From positions 310,001 to 374,000 of the forward strand of contig NZ_JAAKGP010000002.1 of NCBI RefSeq assembly GCF_011043545.1: 64,000 bases of DNA, written 5' to 3'. This DNA is from Rhodobacter sp. SGA-6-6 (lineage in GTDB: Bacteria > Pseudomonadota > Alphaproteobacteria > Rhodobacterales > Rhodobacteraceae). The stretch's first letter is position 1, and each line of letters opens with the position of its first letter. The position numbers and the translations under genes are program-made. Below are positions 35,271-44,656 of this stretch, piece by piece. Below the pieces are notes generated by a model that saw only the letters and a list, made by a program, of their open reading frames with translations, made no database searches and had not been told where the DNA came from.

Positions 35271-36845
35271 ATGGCCGACACCACCACGCAACCCCGCGTC
35301 CTGATCTTCGACACCACGCTGCGCGACGGCGAGCAGAGCCCCGGCGCCACCATGACCCACGAGGAGAAGCTGGAGATCGCCGGCCTCCTGGACGAGATGG
35401 GGGTGGACATCATCGAGGCGGGCTTCCCCATCGCCAGCGAGGGCGACTTCGCCGCGGTGTCCGAGATCGCCCGGCGCGCGAAGAACAGCACCATCTGCGG
35501 CCTGGCCCGCGCCAACCCCAAGGACATCGACCGCTGCTGGGAGGCGGTGAAGCACGCCCGCAGCCCCCGCATCCACACCTTCATCGGCACCTCGCCCTTG
35601 CACCGCGCCATCCCCAACCTGGACATGGACCAGATGGCCGAGCGCATCCACGACACCGTGACCCATGCGCGCAACCTCTGCGACAACGTGCAATGGTCGC
35701 CGATGGACGCGACGCGGACCGAGGCCGACTACCTGTGCCGGGTGGTGGAGATCGCGATCAAGGCCGGCGCCACCACCATCAACATCCCCGACACCGTCGG
35801 CTACACCTACCCGATGGAATCGGCCAAGATCATCCGGATGCTGCTGGAGCGGGTGCCCGGCGCCGACACCATCACCTTCGCCACCCATTGCCACAACGAC
35901 CTCGGCATGGCGACCGCCAATGCCCTGGCGGCGGTGGAAGCGGGCGCCCGGCAGATCGAATGCACGATCAACGGGCTCGGCGAGCGCGCCGGCAACACCG
36001 CGCTGGAAGAGGTGGTGATGGCGCTGCGGGTCAGGAACGACATCCTGCCCTACCGCACCGGCATCGACACCACCAAGATCATGCACCTCAGCCGCCGGGT
36101 CTCCACCGTCTCGGGCTTCGTGGTGCAGCCGAACAAGGCCATCGTCGGCAAGAACGCCTTCGTCCACGAATCCGGCATCCACCAGGACGGCGTGCTGAAG
36201 AACGTCGAGACCTTCGAGATCATGAAGCCCGAGCATATCGGGCTGACGGTCAAGAACATCGCCATGGGCAAGCATTCCGGCCGCGCCGCGCTGCGGGCCA
36301 AGCTGAAGGAACTGGGGGTCGACCTGGCCGACAACCAGTTGAACGATGTCTTCGTGCGGTTCAAGGCTTTGGCCGACCGCAAGAAGGAGGTCTACGACGA
36401 GGACCTGATCGCCTTGGTCTCGGACGAGCAGACCAACGATGCCCACGAATACCTGCAGCTGAAGAAGCTGCGGGTGGTCTGCGGCACCGAGGGCCCGCAG
36501 GAGGCCGACATGGTGCTGTCGATCGACGGGGTGGACCATCACATCGACGCCACCGGCGACGGCCCGGTCGACGCAGCCTTCATGTGCGTGAAGATGCTGT
36601 TCCCGCACAAGGCCAACCTGCAGGTCTATCAGGTCCATGCGGTGACCGAGGGGACGGACGCGCAGGCCACGGTCTCGGTGCGGCTGGAGGAGGACGGGCG
36701 GATCGTCACCGGATCCTCGGCCGACACCGACACCATCGTCGCCTCGACCCGCGCCTATATCAACGCGCTGAACCGGCTGATCGTCCGCCGGCAGAAGACC
36801 GCGCCGGGCGAGGACGTGAAGACCGTCACCTATCACGGGGAATGA
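35271..36845 (+). CDS. leuA: 2-isopropylmalate synthase
   Basis: 524 residues. It condenses acetyl-CoA with 2-oxoisovalerate, the committed step to leucine. The HMGL-like catalytic domain opens with IFDTTLRDGEQSPGATM and includes the metal-binding HCHNDLGMATAN. The C-terminal allosteric LeuA dimer domain (about residues 390-510) includes AQATVSVRLEEDGRIVTG, so leucine feedback is expected. GAAGGAATACCAG precedes the ATG. Expression is probably attenuated by the leader upstream. leuB/C/D are not adjacent. Confidence 0.97.
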   Translation: MADTTTQPRVLIFDTTLRDGEQSPGATMTHEEKLEIAGLLDEMGVDIIEAGFPIASEGDFAAVSEIARRAKNSTICGLARANPKDIDRCWEAVKHARSPRIHTFIGTSPLHRAIPNLDMDQMAERIHDTVTHARNLCDNVQWSPMDATRTEADYLCRVVEIAIKAGATTINIPDTVGYTYPMESAKIIRMLLERVPGADTITFATHCHNDLGMATANALAAVEAGARQIECTINGLGERAGNTALEEVVMALRVRNDILPYRTGIDTTKIMHLSRRVSTVSGFVVQPNKAIVGKNAFVHESGIHQDGVLKNVETFEIMKPEHIGLTVKNIAMGKHSGRAALRAKLKELGVDLADNQLNDVFVRFKALADRKKEVYDEDLIALVSDEQTNDAHEYLQLKKLRVVCGTEGPQEADMVLSIDGVDHHIDATGDGPVDAAFMCVKMLFPHKANLQVYQVHAVTEGTDAQATVSVRLEEDGRIVTGSSADTDTIVASTRAYINALNRLIVRRQKTAPGEDVKTVTYHGE

Positions 36846-36851
36846 AAGGCA

Positions 36852-36880
36852 CGGCAGGATGGGCCGCGCCCATCCTGCCG
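36852..36880 (+). terminator. intrinsic terminator of leuA
   Basis: Perfect 12-bp stem with arms CGGCAGGATGGG (36852-36863) and CCCATCCTGCCG (36869-36880) and a 5-base loop, 6 bases after the leuA stop, followed by GTTGTCTCTC. Confidence 0.75.
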
Positions 36881-36919
36881 GTTGTCTCTCAGGAGCAGAG
36901 CTACCAGCCTTGCATGGTG

Positions 36920-37570
36920 TCAAGCCGGATAGGCGTAGTCCCAAATGAGAACCTGCACCGGCGGAAACAGACGGGGCAGGTTCCGCGGTTCAAACGGCAA
37001 CCCGCTTGCCACCGCCTCATCTACCGGTTCTTGAAGGCAGTCGTTGCGTTGGGCGTAGAAGTAGCAGAGCTTCAGATAGCGTCGCAGTATTCCCAGGCTC
37101 GGAAAGGTTGCGTTGCTTCGGTGCCATCCCATCAGGTCGCCGTTACCGCGGCTGGTGTTGCAGCGCGGACAGGATCTCACTTGGTTCAAGGGTATGTAGT
37201 CGCCGGACAACCGGCTTCTCGGAATCAGATGATCCATATGATAGCGCGGCGCGATACAGCCGAAATGTGCGCATACATGGCTTCCGTTCTGGGCGAGAGC
37301 GTCATCCCGATCAAGACTTGTGATGTTCTTTCTGCCATCCTGGTATTTCGACATCAGGATATTGGCGGCTTTGGTGCGACCTCCGGGGAAGGGGTTCGTC
37401 TCACCCCCCTGCATCCGTTGCATCGCCTCTCGGGATACGCTGAGCATCGAATAGGACCAGAGCAGGTGATCTTCGACGGTGAGCAGCCTCCTCATCCGCT
37501 TTGGCTCATGCCATGCCCAGTGGAGCCTTGCCGGCATTCGGAAATCCCTGTTTCCCCGATCCAGTCCCAT
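36920..37570 (-). CDS. HNH endonuclease domain protein
   Basis: 216 residues as the longest frame; starts at ATG 37534 or 37489 are also possible. The core HMDHLIPRSRLSGD, then LNQVRSCPRCNTSRGN, is an HNH motif with a zinc-binding Cys set (CAHFGC and CPRC). Such free-standing HNH proteins occur in mobile or defence settings, but no partner gene, intron or phage gene is present. The gene and flanks to about 37700 are less GC-rich than the neighbourhood, suggesting acquisition. No strong ribosome site was found. Confidence 0.72.
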   Translation of the reverse strand: MGLDRGNRDFRMPARLHWAWHEPKRMRRLLTVEDHLLWSYSMLSVSREAMQRMQGGETNPFPGGRTKAANILMSKYQDGRKNITSLDRDDALAQNGSHVCAHFGCIAPRYHMDHLIPRSRLSGDYIPLNQVRSCPRCNTSRGNGDLMGWHRSNATFPSLGILRRYLKLCYFYAQRNDCLQEPVDEAVASGLPFEPRNLPRLFPPVQVLIWDYAYPA

Positions 37571-37740
37571 TCATCACCGGGCGATTGCGAGGTCAACCCT
37601 GGGACATGCCAGGTTGGATGAACGGATTGCAGTTTCCAAGGCTGCGGCCGACTCCACCACATCTCCAAACCCGCCACGCCATGGCCTCTCTCCCTGCAGA
37701 TCGGAGCTTTGACCGCCTCCGAACTGTGGGCCGCCTGCGC

Positions 37741-37768
37741 TTGACCGCCCCCCTGCCCCGGCTTATGG
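37741..37768 (+). promoter_or_regulatory. candidate promoter of trmB
   Basis: TTGACC (37741-37746) and TTATGG (37763-37768) are separated by 16 bp and lie just upstream of trmB ATG 37776. This would give a very short or leaderless transcript. Confidence 0.4.
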
Positions 37769-37775
37769 CGCGCGC

Positions 37776-38471
37776 ATGTCAGACAGCCCTACCCCTCCCC
37801 GCCGCAATTTCTATGGCCGCACCCATGGCAAGACGCTGCGGGCCAGCCAGAAGGACTATCTGGCCCAGGACCTCGGGCCACTGACGCTGAGGGGGGTGAC
37901 CGAGGCGGAGAACCCGTCCCGCGCGCCGCTGGACCTGTCCTTCGCCGGCGGCAAGCCCTTGTGGCTGGAGGTCGGCTTCGGCGGCGGCGAGCATCTGGTG
38001 CACATGGCGGCGCGGAACCCGCAGGTGCATATCATCGGCGCCGAGCCCTTCGTGAACGGCATCGCCATGCTGCTGGGAAAGATCCGGGCCGAGGGGGTGA
38101 CCAACCTGTCGCTGCATCCCCGCGACGTGCGCGAGGTCTTCGACGTTCTGCCCGACGCCTGCCTGTCGAAGGTCTTCCTCAATTACCCCGATCCCTGGCC
38201 CAAGGCCCGCCACCACCGCCGCCGCTTCGTGACGCCGGACTACCTGCTGCCGCTGGCCCGCGTCACCGCGCCGGGGGCCGAGTTCCGGGTGGCGACCGAC
38301 ATCCCCGATTACGTCCGCCAGACGCTGGAAGAAGTGCCCCCCGCCGGCTTCGCGCTGGTCCGCCAGGGCGGCGCGGGCGAGGAATGGGAGGACTGGCTCT
38401 CCACCCGCTACGAGCAGAAGGCGCTGCGCGAGGGGCGCAGTCCCCATTACCTGACCTTCCGCAGGCTGTAA
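37776..38471 (+). CDS. trmB: tRNA (guanine(46)-N7)-methyltransferase
   Basis: 231 residues. The SAM-binding motif [17 protein letters not shown], the signature [16 protein letters not shown] and the start [13 protein letters not shown] are diagnostic for TrmB. It methylates G46 in the tRNA variable loop. Monocistronic by spacing; followed by family B copy 5. Confidence 0.95.
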   Translation: MSDSPTPPRRNFYGRTHGKTLRASQKDYLAQDLGPLTLRGVTEAENPSRAPLDLSFAGGKPLWLEVGFGGGEHLVHMAARNPQVHIIGAEPFVNGIAMLLGKIRAEGVTNLSLHPRDVREVFDVLPDACLSKVFLNYPDPWPKARHHRRRFVTPDYLLPLARVTAPGAEFRVATDIPDYVRQTLEEVPPAGFALVRQGGAGEEWEDWLSTRYEQKALREGRSPHYLTFRRL

Positions 38472-38570
38472 CCGCAGGAGCCTCCGGCGGGAGTATTTGG
38501 GATCGAAAGGAAGGCCATGCCGCTTCCTCTTGACCATAAATACTCCCCGCGGAGCGTCCCCGGCTTCCGC
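38472..38570 (+). repeat. dispersed intergenic repeat family B, copy 5 (AGTATTT variant)
   Basis: A shortened version: CCTCCGGCGGGAGTATTTGG, then an imperfect inner stem (AAAGGAAG with CTTCCTCTT), then AAATACTCC, spanning a hairpin of about 38490-38546. Outer arms are GAGTATTT/AAATACTC instead of GATATTT. It lies between trmB and aroA. The remaining bases to 38637 show no feature. Confidence 0.7.
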
Positions 38571-38637
38571 CCCGCGCCGCCGCTGGACCGTTGTCGCCGC
38601 TTGCGCTATCAGCGGGCCGAACCGCAAGGAGAAGCGC

Positions 38638-39984
38638 ATGTCCGGCCATGGTGAAGCCCAACCGATGATCTCTGCCAAGGCGGGGGCGCTGAGCGGGACC
38701 GCGCTGATCCCGGGCGACAAGTCGATCAGCCACCGGGCGCTGATCTTCGGGGCGATGGCGGTGGGCGAAACCCGGATCACCGGGCTGCTGGAAGGGCAGG
38801 ACGTGCTGGACACGGCATCGGCGATGCGGGCCTTCGGCGCCACCGTCACCCGGCAGGGCGAGGGCGCCTGGTCGGTGCACGGCGTCGGCGTCGGCGGGTT
38901 CCGCGAGCCGGAGGACGTGATCGACTGCGGCAACTCCGGCACCGGCGTGCGGCTGATCATGGGGACGATGGCGACGACGCCGATCACCGCCACCTTCACC
39001 GGCGACGCCTCCTTGCGGAAGCGGCCGATGGGGCGGGTCACCGATCCGCTGTCGCTGTTCGGCACCCAGGCCTGGGGCCGCAAGGGCGGACGGCTGCCGA
39101 TGACGGTGATCGGCGCGGCGGACCCGGTTCCGGTGCGCTACGCGCTGCCGGTGGCCAGCGCCCAGGTGAAATCCGCCGTGCTGCTGGCCGGGCTGAACGC
39201 CCCCGGCGAGACGGTGGTGATCGAGCGCGAGCCGACACGGGACCATTCGGAACGGATGCTGGTCGGCTTCGGCGCCGAACTGTCGGTGGAGAAGGGGCCG
39301 GAGGGCCATGTCATCACCCTTGTGGGCCGGCCGGAACTGCGGCCGCAGACGGTGGCGGTGCCGCGCGATCCCTCCTCCGCCGCCTTCCCGACCTGCGCGG
39401 CGCTGATCGTCGAGGGCTCGGACATCCGCGTTCCCGGCGTCAGCCAGAACCTGACCCGCAACGGCCTCTACCTGACGCTGGTCGAGATGGGCGCCCTGAT
39501 CGACTTCGAGAACCCGCGGGAAGAGGGTGGCGAGCCGGTGGCCGACCTGCGCGTCCGCTTCTCTCCCGGGATGAAGGGCATCGAGGTGCCGGAGGAGCGC
39601 GCGCCCAGCATGATCGACGAATACCCGATCCTCTCGGTCGTCGCCGCCTTCGCCGAGGGGCGGACGGTGATGCGGGGCGTCAAGGAACTGCGGGTCAAAG
39701 AAAGCGACCGCATCGACGCCATGGCCCGCGGGCTGGAGGCTTGCGGGGTGCGGGTCGAGGAGGAAGAGGACGTGCTGGTCGTCCATGGCATGGGCCCGGG
39801 CGGGATGCCGGGTGGGGCCACCTGCCGCACCCACCTGGACCACCGCATCGCCATGAGCTTCCTCGTCGCCGGCATGGCGGCGAAGCGGGAAATCGCGGTG
39901 GACGACGGCAGCCCCATCGTCACCTCCTTCCCGGTGTTCGAGGGGCTGATGAACGGCCTCGGCGCGGCGATCCGGCGGGGGTGA
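38638..39984 (+). CDS. aroA: 3-phosphoshikimate 1-carboxyvinyltransferase (EPSP synthase, class II)
   Basis: 448 residues. It makes EPSP from shikimate-3-phosphate and PEP in the shikimate pathway. The start [15 protein letters not shown] and the motifs RDHSE, SAQVK and NLTR fit the class II (CP4-like) group rather than the E. coli class I group. Residues 98-103 read GNSGTG, with Gly101 where CP4 has the Ala that hinders glyphosate. [14 protein letters not shown] closes the active site. It heads the aroA-DUF2200-cmk cluster; AAGGAG precedes the ATG. Confidence 0.96.
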   Translation: MSGHGEAQPMISAKAGALSGTALIPGDKSISHRALIFGAMAVGETRITGLLEGQDVLDTASAMRAFGATVTRQGEGAWSVHGVGVGGFREPEDVIDCGNSGTGVRLIMGTMATTPITATFTGDASLRKRPMGRVTDPLSLFGTQAWGRKGGRLPMTVIGAADPVPVRYALPVASAQVKSAVLLAGLNAPGETVVIEREPTRDHSERMLVGFGAELSVEKGPEGHVITLVGRPELRPQTVAVPRDPSSAAFPTCAALIVEGSDIRVPGVSQNLTRNGLYLTLVEMGALIDFENPREEGGEPVADLRVRFSPGMKGIEVPEERAPSMIDEYPILSVVAAFAEGRTVMRGVKELRVKESDRIDAMARGLEACGVRVEEEEDVLVVHGMGPGGMPGGATCRTHLDHRIAMSFLVAGMAAKREIAVDDGSPIVTSFPVFEGLMNGLGAAIRRG

Positions 39985-39989
39985 GGGGA

Positions 39990-40340
39990 ATGGCGCAGCA
40001 TCGGATCTTCGCCACCGCCTTCGCCAAGGTCTATCCGATGCTGGTCGCCAAGGCCGAGAAGAAGGGCCGCAGCCGCGCGGAGGTGGATCAGGTTATCTTC
40101 TGGCTGACCGGCTACGACGCGGCGGGACTGGCCGGGGCGCTGGAGCAGGGTTTGGACATCCAGACCTTCTTCGCCCGCGCCCCGGCGATGAACCCGAAGC
40201 GCAGCCTGATCACCGGCACGGTCTGCGGGGTGCGGGTGGAACAGGTCGCGGAGCCGCTGATGCGGGAAATCCGCTATCTCGACAAGCTGGTGGACGAACT
40301 GGCCAGGGGTCGGCCGATGGAAAAGATCCTGCGGACCTGA
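39990..40340 (+). CDS. DUF2200 family protein
   Basis: 116 residues. It starts [19 protein letters not shown] and contains [13 protein letters not shown], a pattern characteristic of DUF2200, a small soluble alpha-helical family without known function. The gap to aroA is 5 bp, with GAGGGG as ribosome site. Its stop codon is inside a family C palindrome. Proximity to aroA and cmk suggests co-transcription only. Confidence 0.85.
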   Translation: MAQHRIFATAFAKVYPMLVAKAEKKGRSRAEVDQVIFWLTGYDAAGLAGALEQGLDIQTFFARAPAMNPKRSLITGTVCGVRVEQVAEPLMREIRYLDKLVDELARGRPMEKILRT

Positions 40341-40382
40341 TTTTCGTCGAAAATCAGATTACGAGTTTTCTGCGAAAACTCG
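40337..40382. repeat. short palindromic repeat family C, paired units
   Basis: Unit one (40337-40357) has arms CTGATTTTCG/CGAAAATCAG with one central base, and contains the TGA stop codon of the DUF2200 gene. Unit two (40362-40382) has arms CGAGTTTTC/GAAAACTCG with a 3-base centre. They occupy the gap before cmk. Confidence 0.7.
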
Positions 40383-40399
40383 GGGTTGGGGGACGGGCG

Positions 40400-40996
40400 A
40401 TGATCTTCACGGTGGCGATCGACGGGCCGGCGGCAGCGGGCAAGGGCACCATCAGCCGCGCGGTGGCCGAGCGCTTCGGGCTGGCGCATCTGGACACCGG
40501 GCTCCTCTACCGCGCCGTCGGCGCGATCGGCGGCGACCCCGTCGCGGCGGCCCGCGCCCTGCGGCCCGAGGACCTGTCCCGCGACGGCTTGCGCAGCCTG
40601 GAGGCCGGGCAGGCCGCCAGCCGGGTGGCGGCGATCTCCGAGGTGCGGGCGGCGCTGGTCGAGTTCCAGCGCCGCTTCGCCCGGCGGGAAGGCGGCGCGG
40701 TGCTGGACGGCCGCGACATCGGCACGGTGATCTGCCCCGAGGCCGAGGTGAAGCTCTACGTCACCGCCAGCCCCGAGGTGCGGGCGCACCGCCGCTGGCT
40801 GGAGGTCGGCGGCGACGAGACGCGCGTGCTGGCCGAGGTGAAGGAACGCGACGCCCGCGACATGGGCCGCGCCGATGCCCCCCTGCGGCCGGCCGAAGAC
40901 GCGGTGCTGATCGACACCACCGGCATGGAGATCGGCGCGGCGGTGGCGGCCGCCTGCGCCGCGGTCTCGGCCCGGATCGGCGAAGGCCGGGGCTGA
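40400..40996 (+). CDS. cmk: (d)CMP kinase
   Basis: 198 residues. The P-loop [30 protein letters not shown] and [21 protein letters not shown] are typical of cytidylate kinase, which phosphorylates CMP and dCMP. The family is usually 210-230 residues, so this is a slightly short member with a reduced NMP-binding insert. It lies between aroA and rpsA, an order conserved in the family. Confidence 0.95.
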   Translation: MIFTVAIDGPAAAGKGTISRAVAERFGLAHLDTGLLYRAVGAIGGDPVAAARALRPEDLSRDGLRSLEAGQAASRVAAISEVRAALVEFQRRFARREGGAVLDGRDIGTVICPEAEVKLYVTASPEVRAHRRWLEVGGDETRVLAEVKERDARDMGRADAPLRPAEDAVLIDTTGMEIGAAVAAACAAVSARIGEGRG

Positions 40997-41010
40997 TCCC
41001 GCCTTCTTCC

Positions 41011-41039
41011 TTGCCCTTCGGGCCCCGAGTCGTTATAGG
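41011..41039 (+). promoter_or_regulatory. candidate promoter of rpsA
   Basis: TTGCCC (41011-41016) and TATAGG (41034-41039) are separated by 17 bp, about 130 bases upstream of the rpsA start. The resulting 5' leader of about 120 nt is long enough for the autogenous control known for S1 mRNAs. Confidence 0.5.
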
Positions 41040-41167
41040 CCGCCCATCCTGAAAGGACTCGTGCCCCTTCCGGTTTCCCCGGGGGTGTCCGGCTTTTTCC
41101 AGGGCCAGCAAAGACCGGCGGAGCCAACCGCATGGCCAGACACAACCGTTAAAGGATGAAAACCCGC

Positions 41168-42847
41168 ATGTGCGCCAAGAACGCAATGGAAGAATTTGAA
41201 GCCCTCCTGAAGGAGAGCTTCGAGATCGACACCCCGGAAGAGGGCACTGTCGTCAAGGGCAAGGTCATCGCCATCGAGGCAGGCCAGGCCATCATCGATG
41301 TCGGCTACAAGATGGAAGGCCGCATCGACCTGAAGGAATTCGCAAACCCCGGCGAGGCCCCGTCGATCAACGTGGGCGATACCGTCGAGGTCTATCTGGA
41401 CCGGGTGGAGAACGCCCGCGGCGAAGCGCAGATCAGCCGCGAGAAGGCCCGCCGCGAGGAAGCCTGGGACCGGCTGGAAAAAGCCTATGCCGCCGAGCAG
41501 CGCGTCGACGGCGCGATCTTCGGCCGCGTCAAGGGCGGCTTCACCGTCGACCTGGGCGGCGCCGTCGCCTTCCTGCCGGGCTCGCAAGTCGATGTCCGCC
41601 CGGTGCGTGACGCCGGCCCGCTGATGGGCATGAAGCAGCCGTTCCAGATCCTGAAGATGGACCGCCGCCGCGGCAACATCGTGGTGTCGCGCCGCGCCAT
41701 CCTGGAAGAATCGCGCGCCGAACAGCGTGCGGAAGTGATCGGCAACCTGTCCGAAGGCCAGGTCGTGGACGGCGTGGTGAAGAACATCACCGAATACGGC
41801 GCCTTCGTCGACCTGGGCGGCGTGGACGGCCTGCTGCACGTCACCGACATGGCCTGGCGCCGCGTCAACCACCCGTCCGAGATCCTGTCGATCGGCGAGA
41901 CCATCAAGGTCCAGGTCATCAAGATCAACAAGGAAACCCACCGCATCAGCCTGGGCATGAAGCAGCTCCAGTCCGACCCGTGGGATGCCGTGGAAAAAGC
42001 CTATCCCATCGGCTCGGTCCACAAGGGCCGCGTGACCAACATCACCGACTACGGTGCCTTCGTGGAGCTGGAAGCCGGCGTCGAGGGCCTGGTCCACGTC
42101 TCGGAAATGAGCTGGACCAAGAAGAACGTCCACCCCGGCAAGATCGTCTCCACCTCGCAGGAAGTGGACGTCATGGTGCTGGAGATCGACTCGGCCAAGC
42201 GCCGGGTGTCGCTGGGCCTGAAGCAGACCATGCGCAACCCGTGGGAAGTCTTCGTCGAGAAGTATCCGGTGGGCTCGGTCATCGAGGGCGAGGTCAAGAA
42301 CATCACCGAGTTCGGTCTGTTCGTCGGCCTCGACGGCGACATCGACGGCATGGTCCACCTGTCCGACCTGTCGTGGGACCAGCGCGGCGAAGAGGCGATC
42401 CAGTCCTACCGCAAGGGCGACGTGGTGAAAGCCGCCGTCACCGAGGTGGATGTCGAGAAGGAACGCATCTCGCTGTCGATCAAGGCGCTCGGCGAGGACA
42501 CCTTCACCGATGCGGTGGACGGCGTGAAGCGCGGTTCGGTCATCACCGTCGCGGTCTCGGCGATCGAGGACGGCGGGATCGAGGTGGATTACAACGGCCA
42601 GAAGTCGTTCATCCGCCGTTCGGACCTGTCGCGCGACCGCAGCGACCAGCGGCCGGAGCGCTTCCAGGTCGGCGACAAGGTGGACGTGCGCGTCACCAAC
42701 ATCGACCCGAAGACCCGCAAGCTGGGCCTGTCGATCAAGGCGCGCGAGATCGCCGAAGAGAAGGAAGCCGTGGAGCAATACGGTTCCTCCGATTCGGGCG
42801 CCTCGCTGGGCGACATCCTCGGCGCCGCGCTGAAGGATCGCGGCTGA
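41168..42847 (+). CDS. rpsA: 30S ribosomal protein S1
   Basis: 559 residues from ATG 41168. Six S1/OB-fold RNA-binding repeats run from about residue 30 to 535, with recurring ITEYGAFVDLGG, ITDYGAFVELEAG and ITEFGLFVGLDGD. S1 unwinds mRNA at initiation. ATG 41156 would leave no space for a ribosome site; AAAGGA is 11 bases before ATG 41168, giving MCAKNAMEEFEALL. It is followed by a clear terminator and ihfB. Confidence 0.97.
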   Translation: MCAKNAMEEFEALLKESFEIDTPEEGTVVKGKVIAIEAGQAIIDVGYKMEGRIDLKEFANPGEAPSINVGDTVEVYLDRVENARGEAQISREKARREEAWDRLEKAYAAEQRVDGAIFGRVKGGFTVDLGGAVAFLPGSQVDVRPVRDAGPLMGMKQPFQILKMDRRRGNIVVSRRAILEESRAEQRAEVIGNLSEGQVVDGVVKNITEYGAFVDLGGVDGLLHVTDMAWRRVNHPSEILSIGETIKVQVIKINKETHRISLGMKQLQSDPWDAVEKAYPIGSVHKGRVTNITDYGAFVELEAGVEGLVHVSEMSWTKKNVHPGKIVSTSQEVDVMVLEIDSAKRRVSLGLKQTMRNPWEVFVEKYPVGSVIEGEVKNITEFGLFVGLDGDIDGMVHLSDLSWDQRGEEAIQSYRKGDVVKAAVTEVDVEKERISLSIKALGEDTFTDAVDGVKRGSVITVAVSAIEDGGIEVDYNGQKSFIRRSDLSRDRSDQRPERFQVGDKVDVRVTNIDPKTRKLGLSIKAREIAEEKEAVEQYGSSDSGASLGDILGAALKDRG

Positions 42848-42876
42848 TCCGCTTCCGCGCAGCCGAAAAACACCGG

Positions 42877-42903
42877 AAGGCCCCGCCGTCGCGCGGGGCC
42901 TTT
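42877..42903 (+). terminator. intrinsic terminator of rpsA
   Basis: GGCCCCGC and GCGGGGCC (42879-42886 and 42893-42900) form an 8-bp stem flanked by AA and TTTCGCTTT, 30 bases after the rpsA stop. Confidence 0.8.
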
Positions 42904-42951
42904 CGCTTTGGCGAAGGGCGGCGCGGCCCGCGGCCAAGTCCCCGTTTTCGT

Positions 42952-42980
42952 TTGTCAGGCGGGGAAAGATGCCCTTATAG
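42952..42980 (+). promoter_or_regulatory. promoter of ihfB
   Basis: TTGTCA (42952-42957) and TTATAG (42975-42980) with 17-bp spacing, 60 bp before the ihfB start and after the rpsA terminator. A good match to the vegetative sigma consensus. Confidence 0.65.
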
Positions 42981-43040
42981 TCGGCCCGGATAACAACGTG
43001 GCGGCCGCTGCCCGAAGGTCCGGCCACAGGGGGGACCAGG

Positions 43041-43322
43041 ATGATCAGGTCTGAACTGATCCAGAAGATCGCGGACGAGAACCCGCACCTGACGCAGCGC
43101 CATGTCGAGCGCATCGTCAACACGGTGTTCGAGGAAATCATCGAGGCGCTGGCCAAGGGCGACCGGGTGGAACTGCGCGGCTTCGGCGCCTTCTCGGTCA
43201 AGGCGCGGGACGCACGGATGGGCCGCAACCCCCGCACCGGCGAGGCGGTGAAGGTCGAGGACAAGAAGGTGCCCTTCTTCAAGACCGGCAAGCTGTTGCG
43301 CGACCGGCTGAACGGCAAGTGA
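43041..43322 (+). CDS. ihfB: integration host factor subunit beta
   Basis: 93 residues. The DNABII fold is clear: [37 protein letters not shown] and [24 protein letters not shown] bends DNA by over 160 degrees. The beta subunit is indicated by [15 protein letters not shown] and by position after rpsA. GGGACCAGG precedes the ATG. Confidence 0.96.
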   Translation: MIRSELIQKIADENPHLTQRHVERIVNTVFEEIIEALAKGDRVELRGFGAFSVKARDARMGRNPRTGEAVKVEDKKVPFFKTGKLLRDRLNGK

Positions 43323-43400
43323 CCATCCGCCGCCGGGCGCGCCCTTGCAGGCCGCCCCGGGACGGCCGATAAGGGGGCATGTCCGCAAGGGGGGCTGCCG

Positions 43401-43757
43401 ATGCTGCGCTATATGAGGCTTCTGTTCATCGCCGTCACCGGGCTGGCGCTTCTGGTGCTGGCGCTGGCCAACCGCGCCTCGGTCCCGGTGCGGCTCTTGC
43501 CCGAGGACATGGGTGCGCTGCTGGGGCTGGACCATGTCTGGCAGCTGCCGCTGTTCCTGGTGATCCTGGGCTCGGTGGCGCTCGGGGTGCTGATCGGCTT
43601 CGTCTGGGAATGGTTCCGCGAGATGCGCATCCGCTCCACCGCCCGCGGCAAGGCGCGCGAGGTGACGCGGCTGGAACGCGAACTCGCCGTGCTGCGCGAC
43701 CAGAAGGAAGGACCGAAGGACGAGGTGCTGGCGCTTCTGGAGAACGGGCGCGGGTGA
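43401..43757 (+). CDS. LapA-domain (DUF1049) membrane protein
   Basis: 118 residues. Two transmembrane segments (about residues 6-24 and 49-71) are followed by a cytoplasmic coiled-coil ([15 protein letters not shown]). This is the LapA/YciS layout, which in E. coli helps regulate LPS synthesis with LapB and FtsH. Its stop overlaps the trpF start (TGATG). No lapB is beside it. Confidence 0.88.
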   Translation: MLRYMRLLFIAVTGLALLVLALANRASVPVRLLPEDMGALLGLDHVWQLPLFLVILGSVALGVLIGFVWEWFREMRIRSTARGKAREVTRLERELAVLRDQKEGPKDEVLALLENGRG

Positions 43758-44419
43758 TGGCCGATGTCCGGGTGAAGATCTGCGGCATCCGCCGGGCCGA
43801 GGACCTTGCCGCGGCGGTGGCGGCGCGGGCGGCCTATGTCGGGCTGAACTTCTTCCCGAAATCGCCGCGCTTCGTGACGCTGGCCGAGGCCCGCGCGCTG
43901 GCGCTGGCCGCGCCGGAGGGGCTGTGCAAGGTGGCGCTGGTGGTCGATGCCGAGGACGCCGCGCTGGACGCGATCATCGAGGCGATGCCACTGGACATGC
44001 TGCAACTGCATGGGAAGGAGAGCCCCGACCGGGTGGCCGAGATCAAGGTCCGCTACGGCCTGCCGGTGATGAAGGCGGTCGGGGTGGCCGACGAGGGCGA
44101 CCTTGCCGCCGTGCTGGACTACTCGCTGGTGGCGGATCAGATCCTTGTCGATGCCAAGGCGCCGAAGGGCGCGGCCTTGCCGGGCGGCAACGGCCTGGCC
44201 TTCGACTGGCGGCTGGTGGCGCAGCGGCGCTGGCTGCGGCCCTGGATGCTGGCGGGCGGCCTGACGGCGGCCAACGTGGCCGAGGCGATCCGGCTGACCA
44301 ATGCCCGGCAGGTCGATGTCTCCTCCGGCGTGGAAAGCGCGCCCGGGGTGAAGGACGCCGCGAAGATCGCCGCCTTCGCCCAGGCCGCCTTCGCCCCCGC
44401 CGTTCCGGTCCTGCGCTGA
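43757..44419 (+). CDS. trpF: phosphoribosylanthranilate isomerase
   Basis: 220 residues. The TIM-barrel markers are [12 protein letters not shown] (catalytic Cys), [28 protein letters not shown] and [15 protein letters not shown] for phosphate binding. It isomerises PRA to CdRP in tryptophan synthesis. The start overlaps the lapA-like stop. trpB follows after a 237-bp gap filled by a family B repeat. Confidence 0.96.
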   Translation: MADVRVKICGIRRAEDLAAAVAARAAYVGLNFFPKSPRFVTLAEARALALAAPEGLCKVALVVDAEDAALDAIIEAMPLDMLQLHGKESPDRVAEIKVRYGLPVMKAVGVADEGDLAAVLDYSLVADQILVDAKAPKGAALPGGNGLAFDWRLVAQRRWLRPWMLAGGLTAANVAEAIRLTNARQVDVSSGVESAPGVKDAAKIAAFAQAAFAPAVPVLR

Positions 44420-44429
44420 CCGAAGTAGA

Positions 44430-44600
44430 TCGCGCGGCTGCGCCGCAAGCCTTTCCTCTCGTCGTCGCGCCTGCGCGCTCCTCCTCGGGGTGCCTCCGGC
44501 GGGGATATTTTCGTCCAGAAAGAGGACAAGGGCCTTCTCCTCTTTCTGGACGAAAAATATCCCGGGGGTGAGGCCGAAGGCCGAGGGGGCAGCGCCCCCT
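44430..44600 (+). repeat. dispersed intergenic repeat family B, copy 4
   Basis: GC flank with CGCCGCAAGCCTTTCCTC and CCTCCGGCGGGGATATTTTC. Then a very long hairpin, 44502-44573, with a stem of about 25 bp (arms GGATATTTTCGTCCAGAA and TTCTGGACGAAAAATATCC). Then a GGGGGCAGCGCCCCC end hairpin. It sits between trpF and trpB, so it probably separates them transcriptionally. Confidence 0.85.
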
Positions 44601-44656
44601 TTTCTCCGCCGGCCCGGGGCGCTACACCGGCAGGACAGGCAGGGGAGTGCGGGACG

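Noticed and set aside
41060-41110. Possible hairpin with T-run in the rpsA leader as an attenuator
   Set aside because: The stem is weak and alternative pairings are equally likely; not enough to call.
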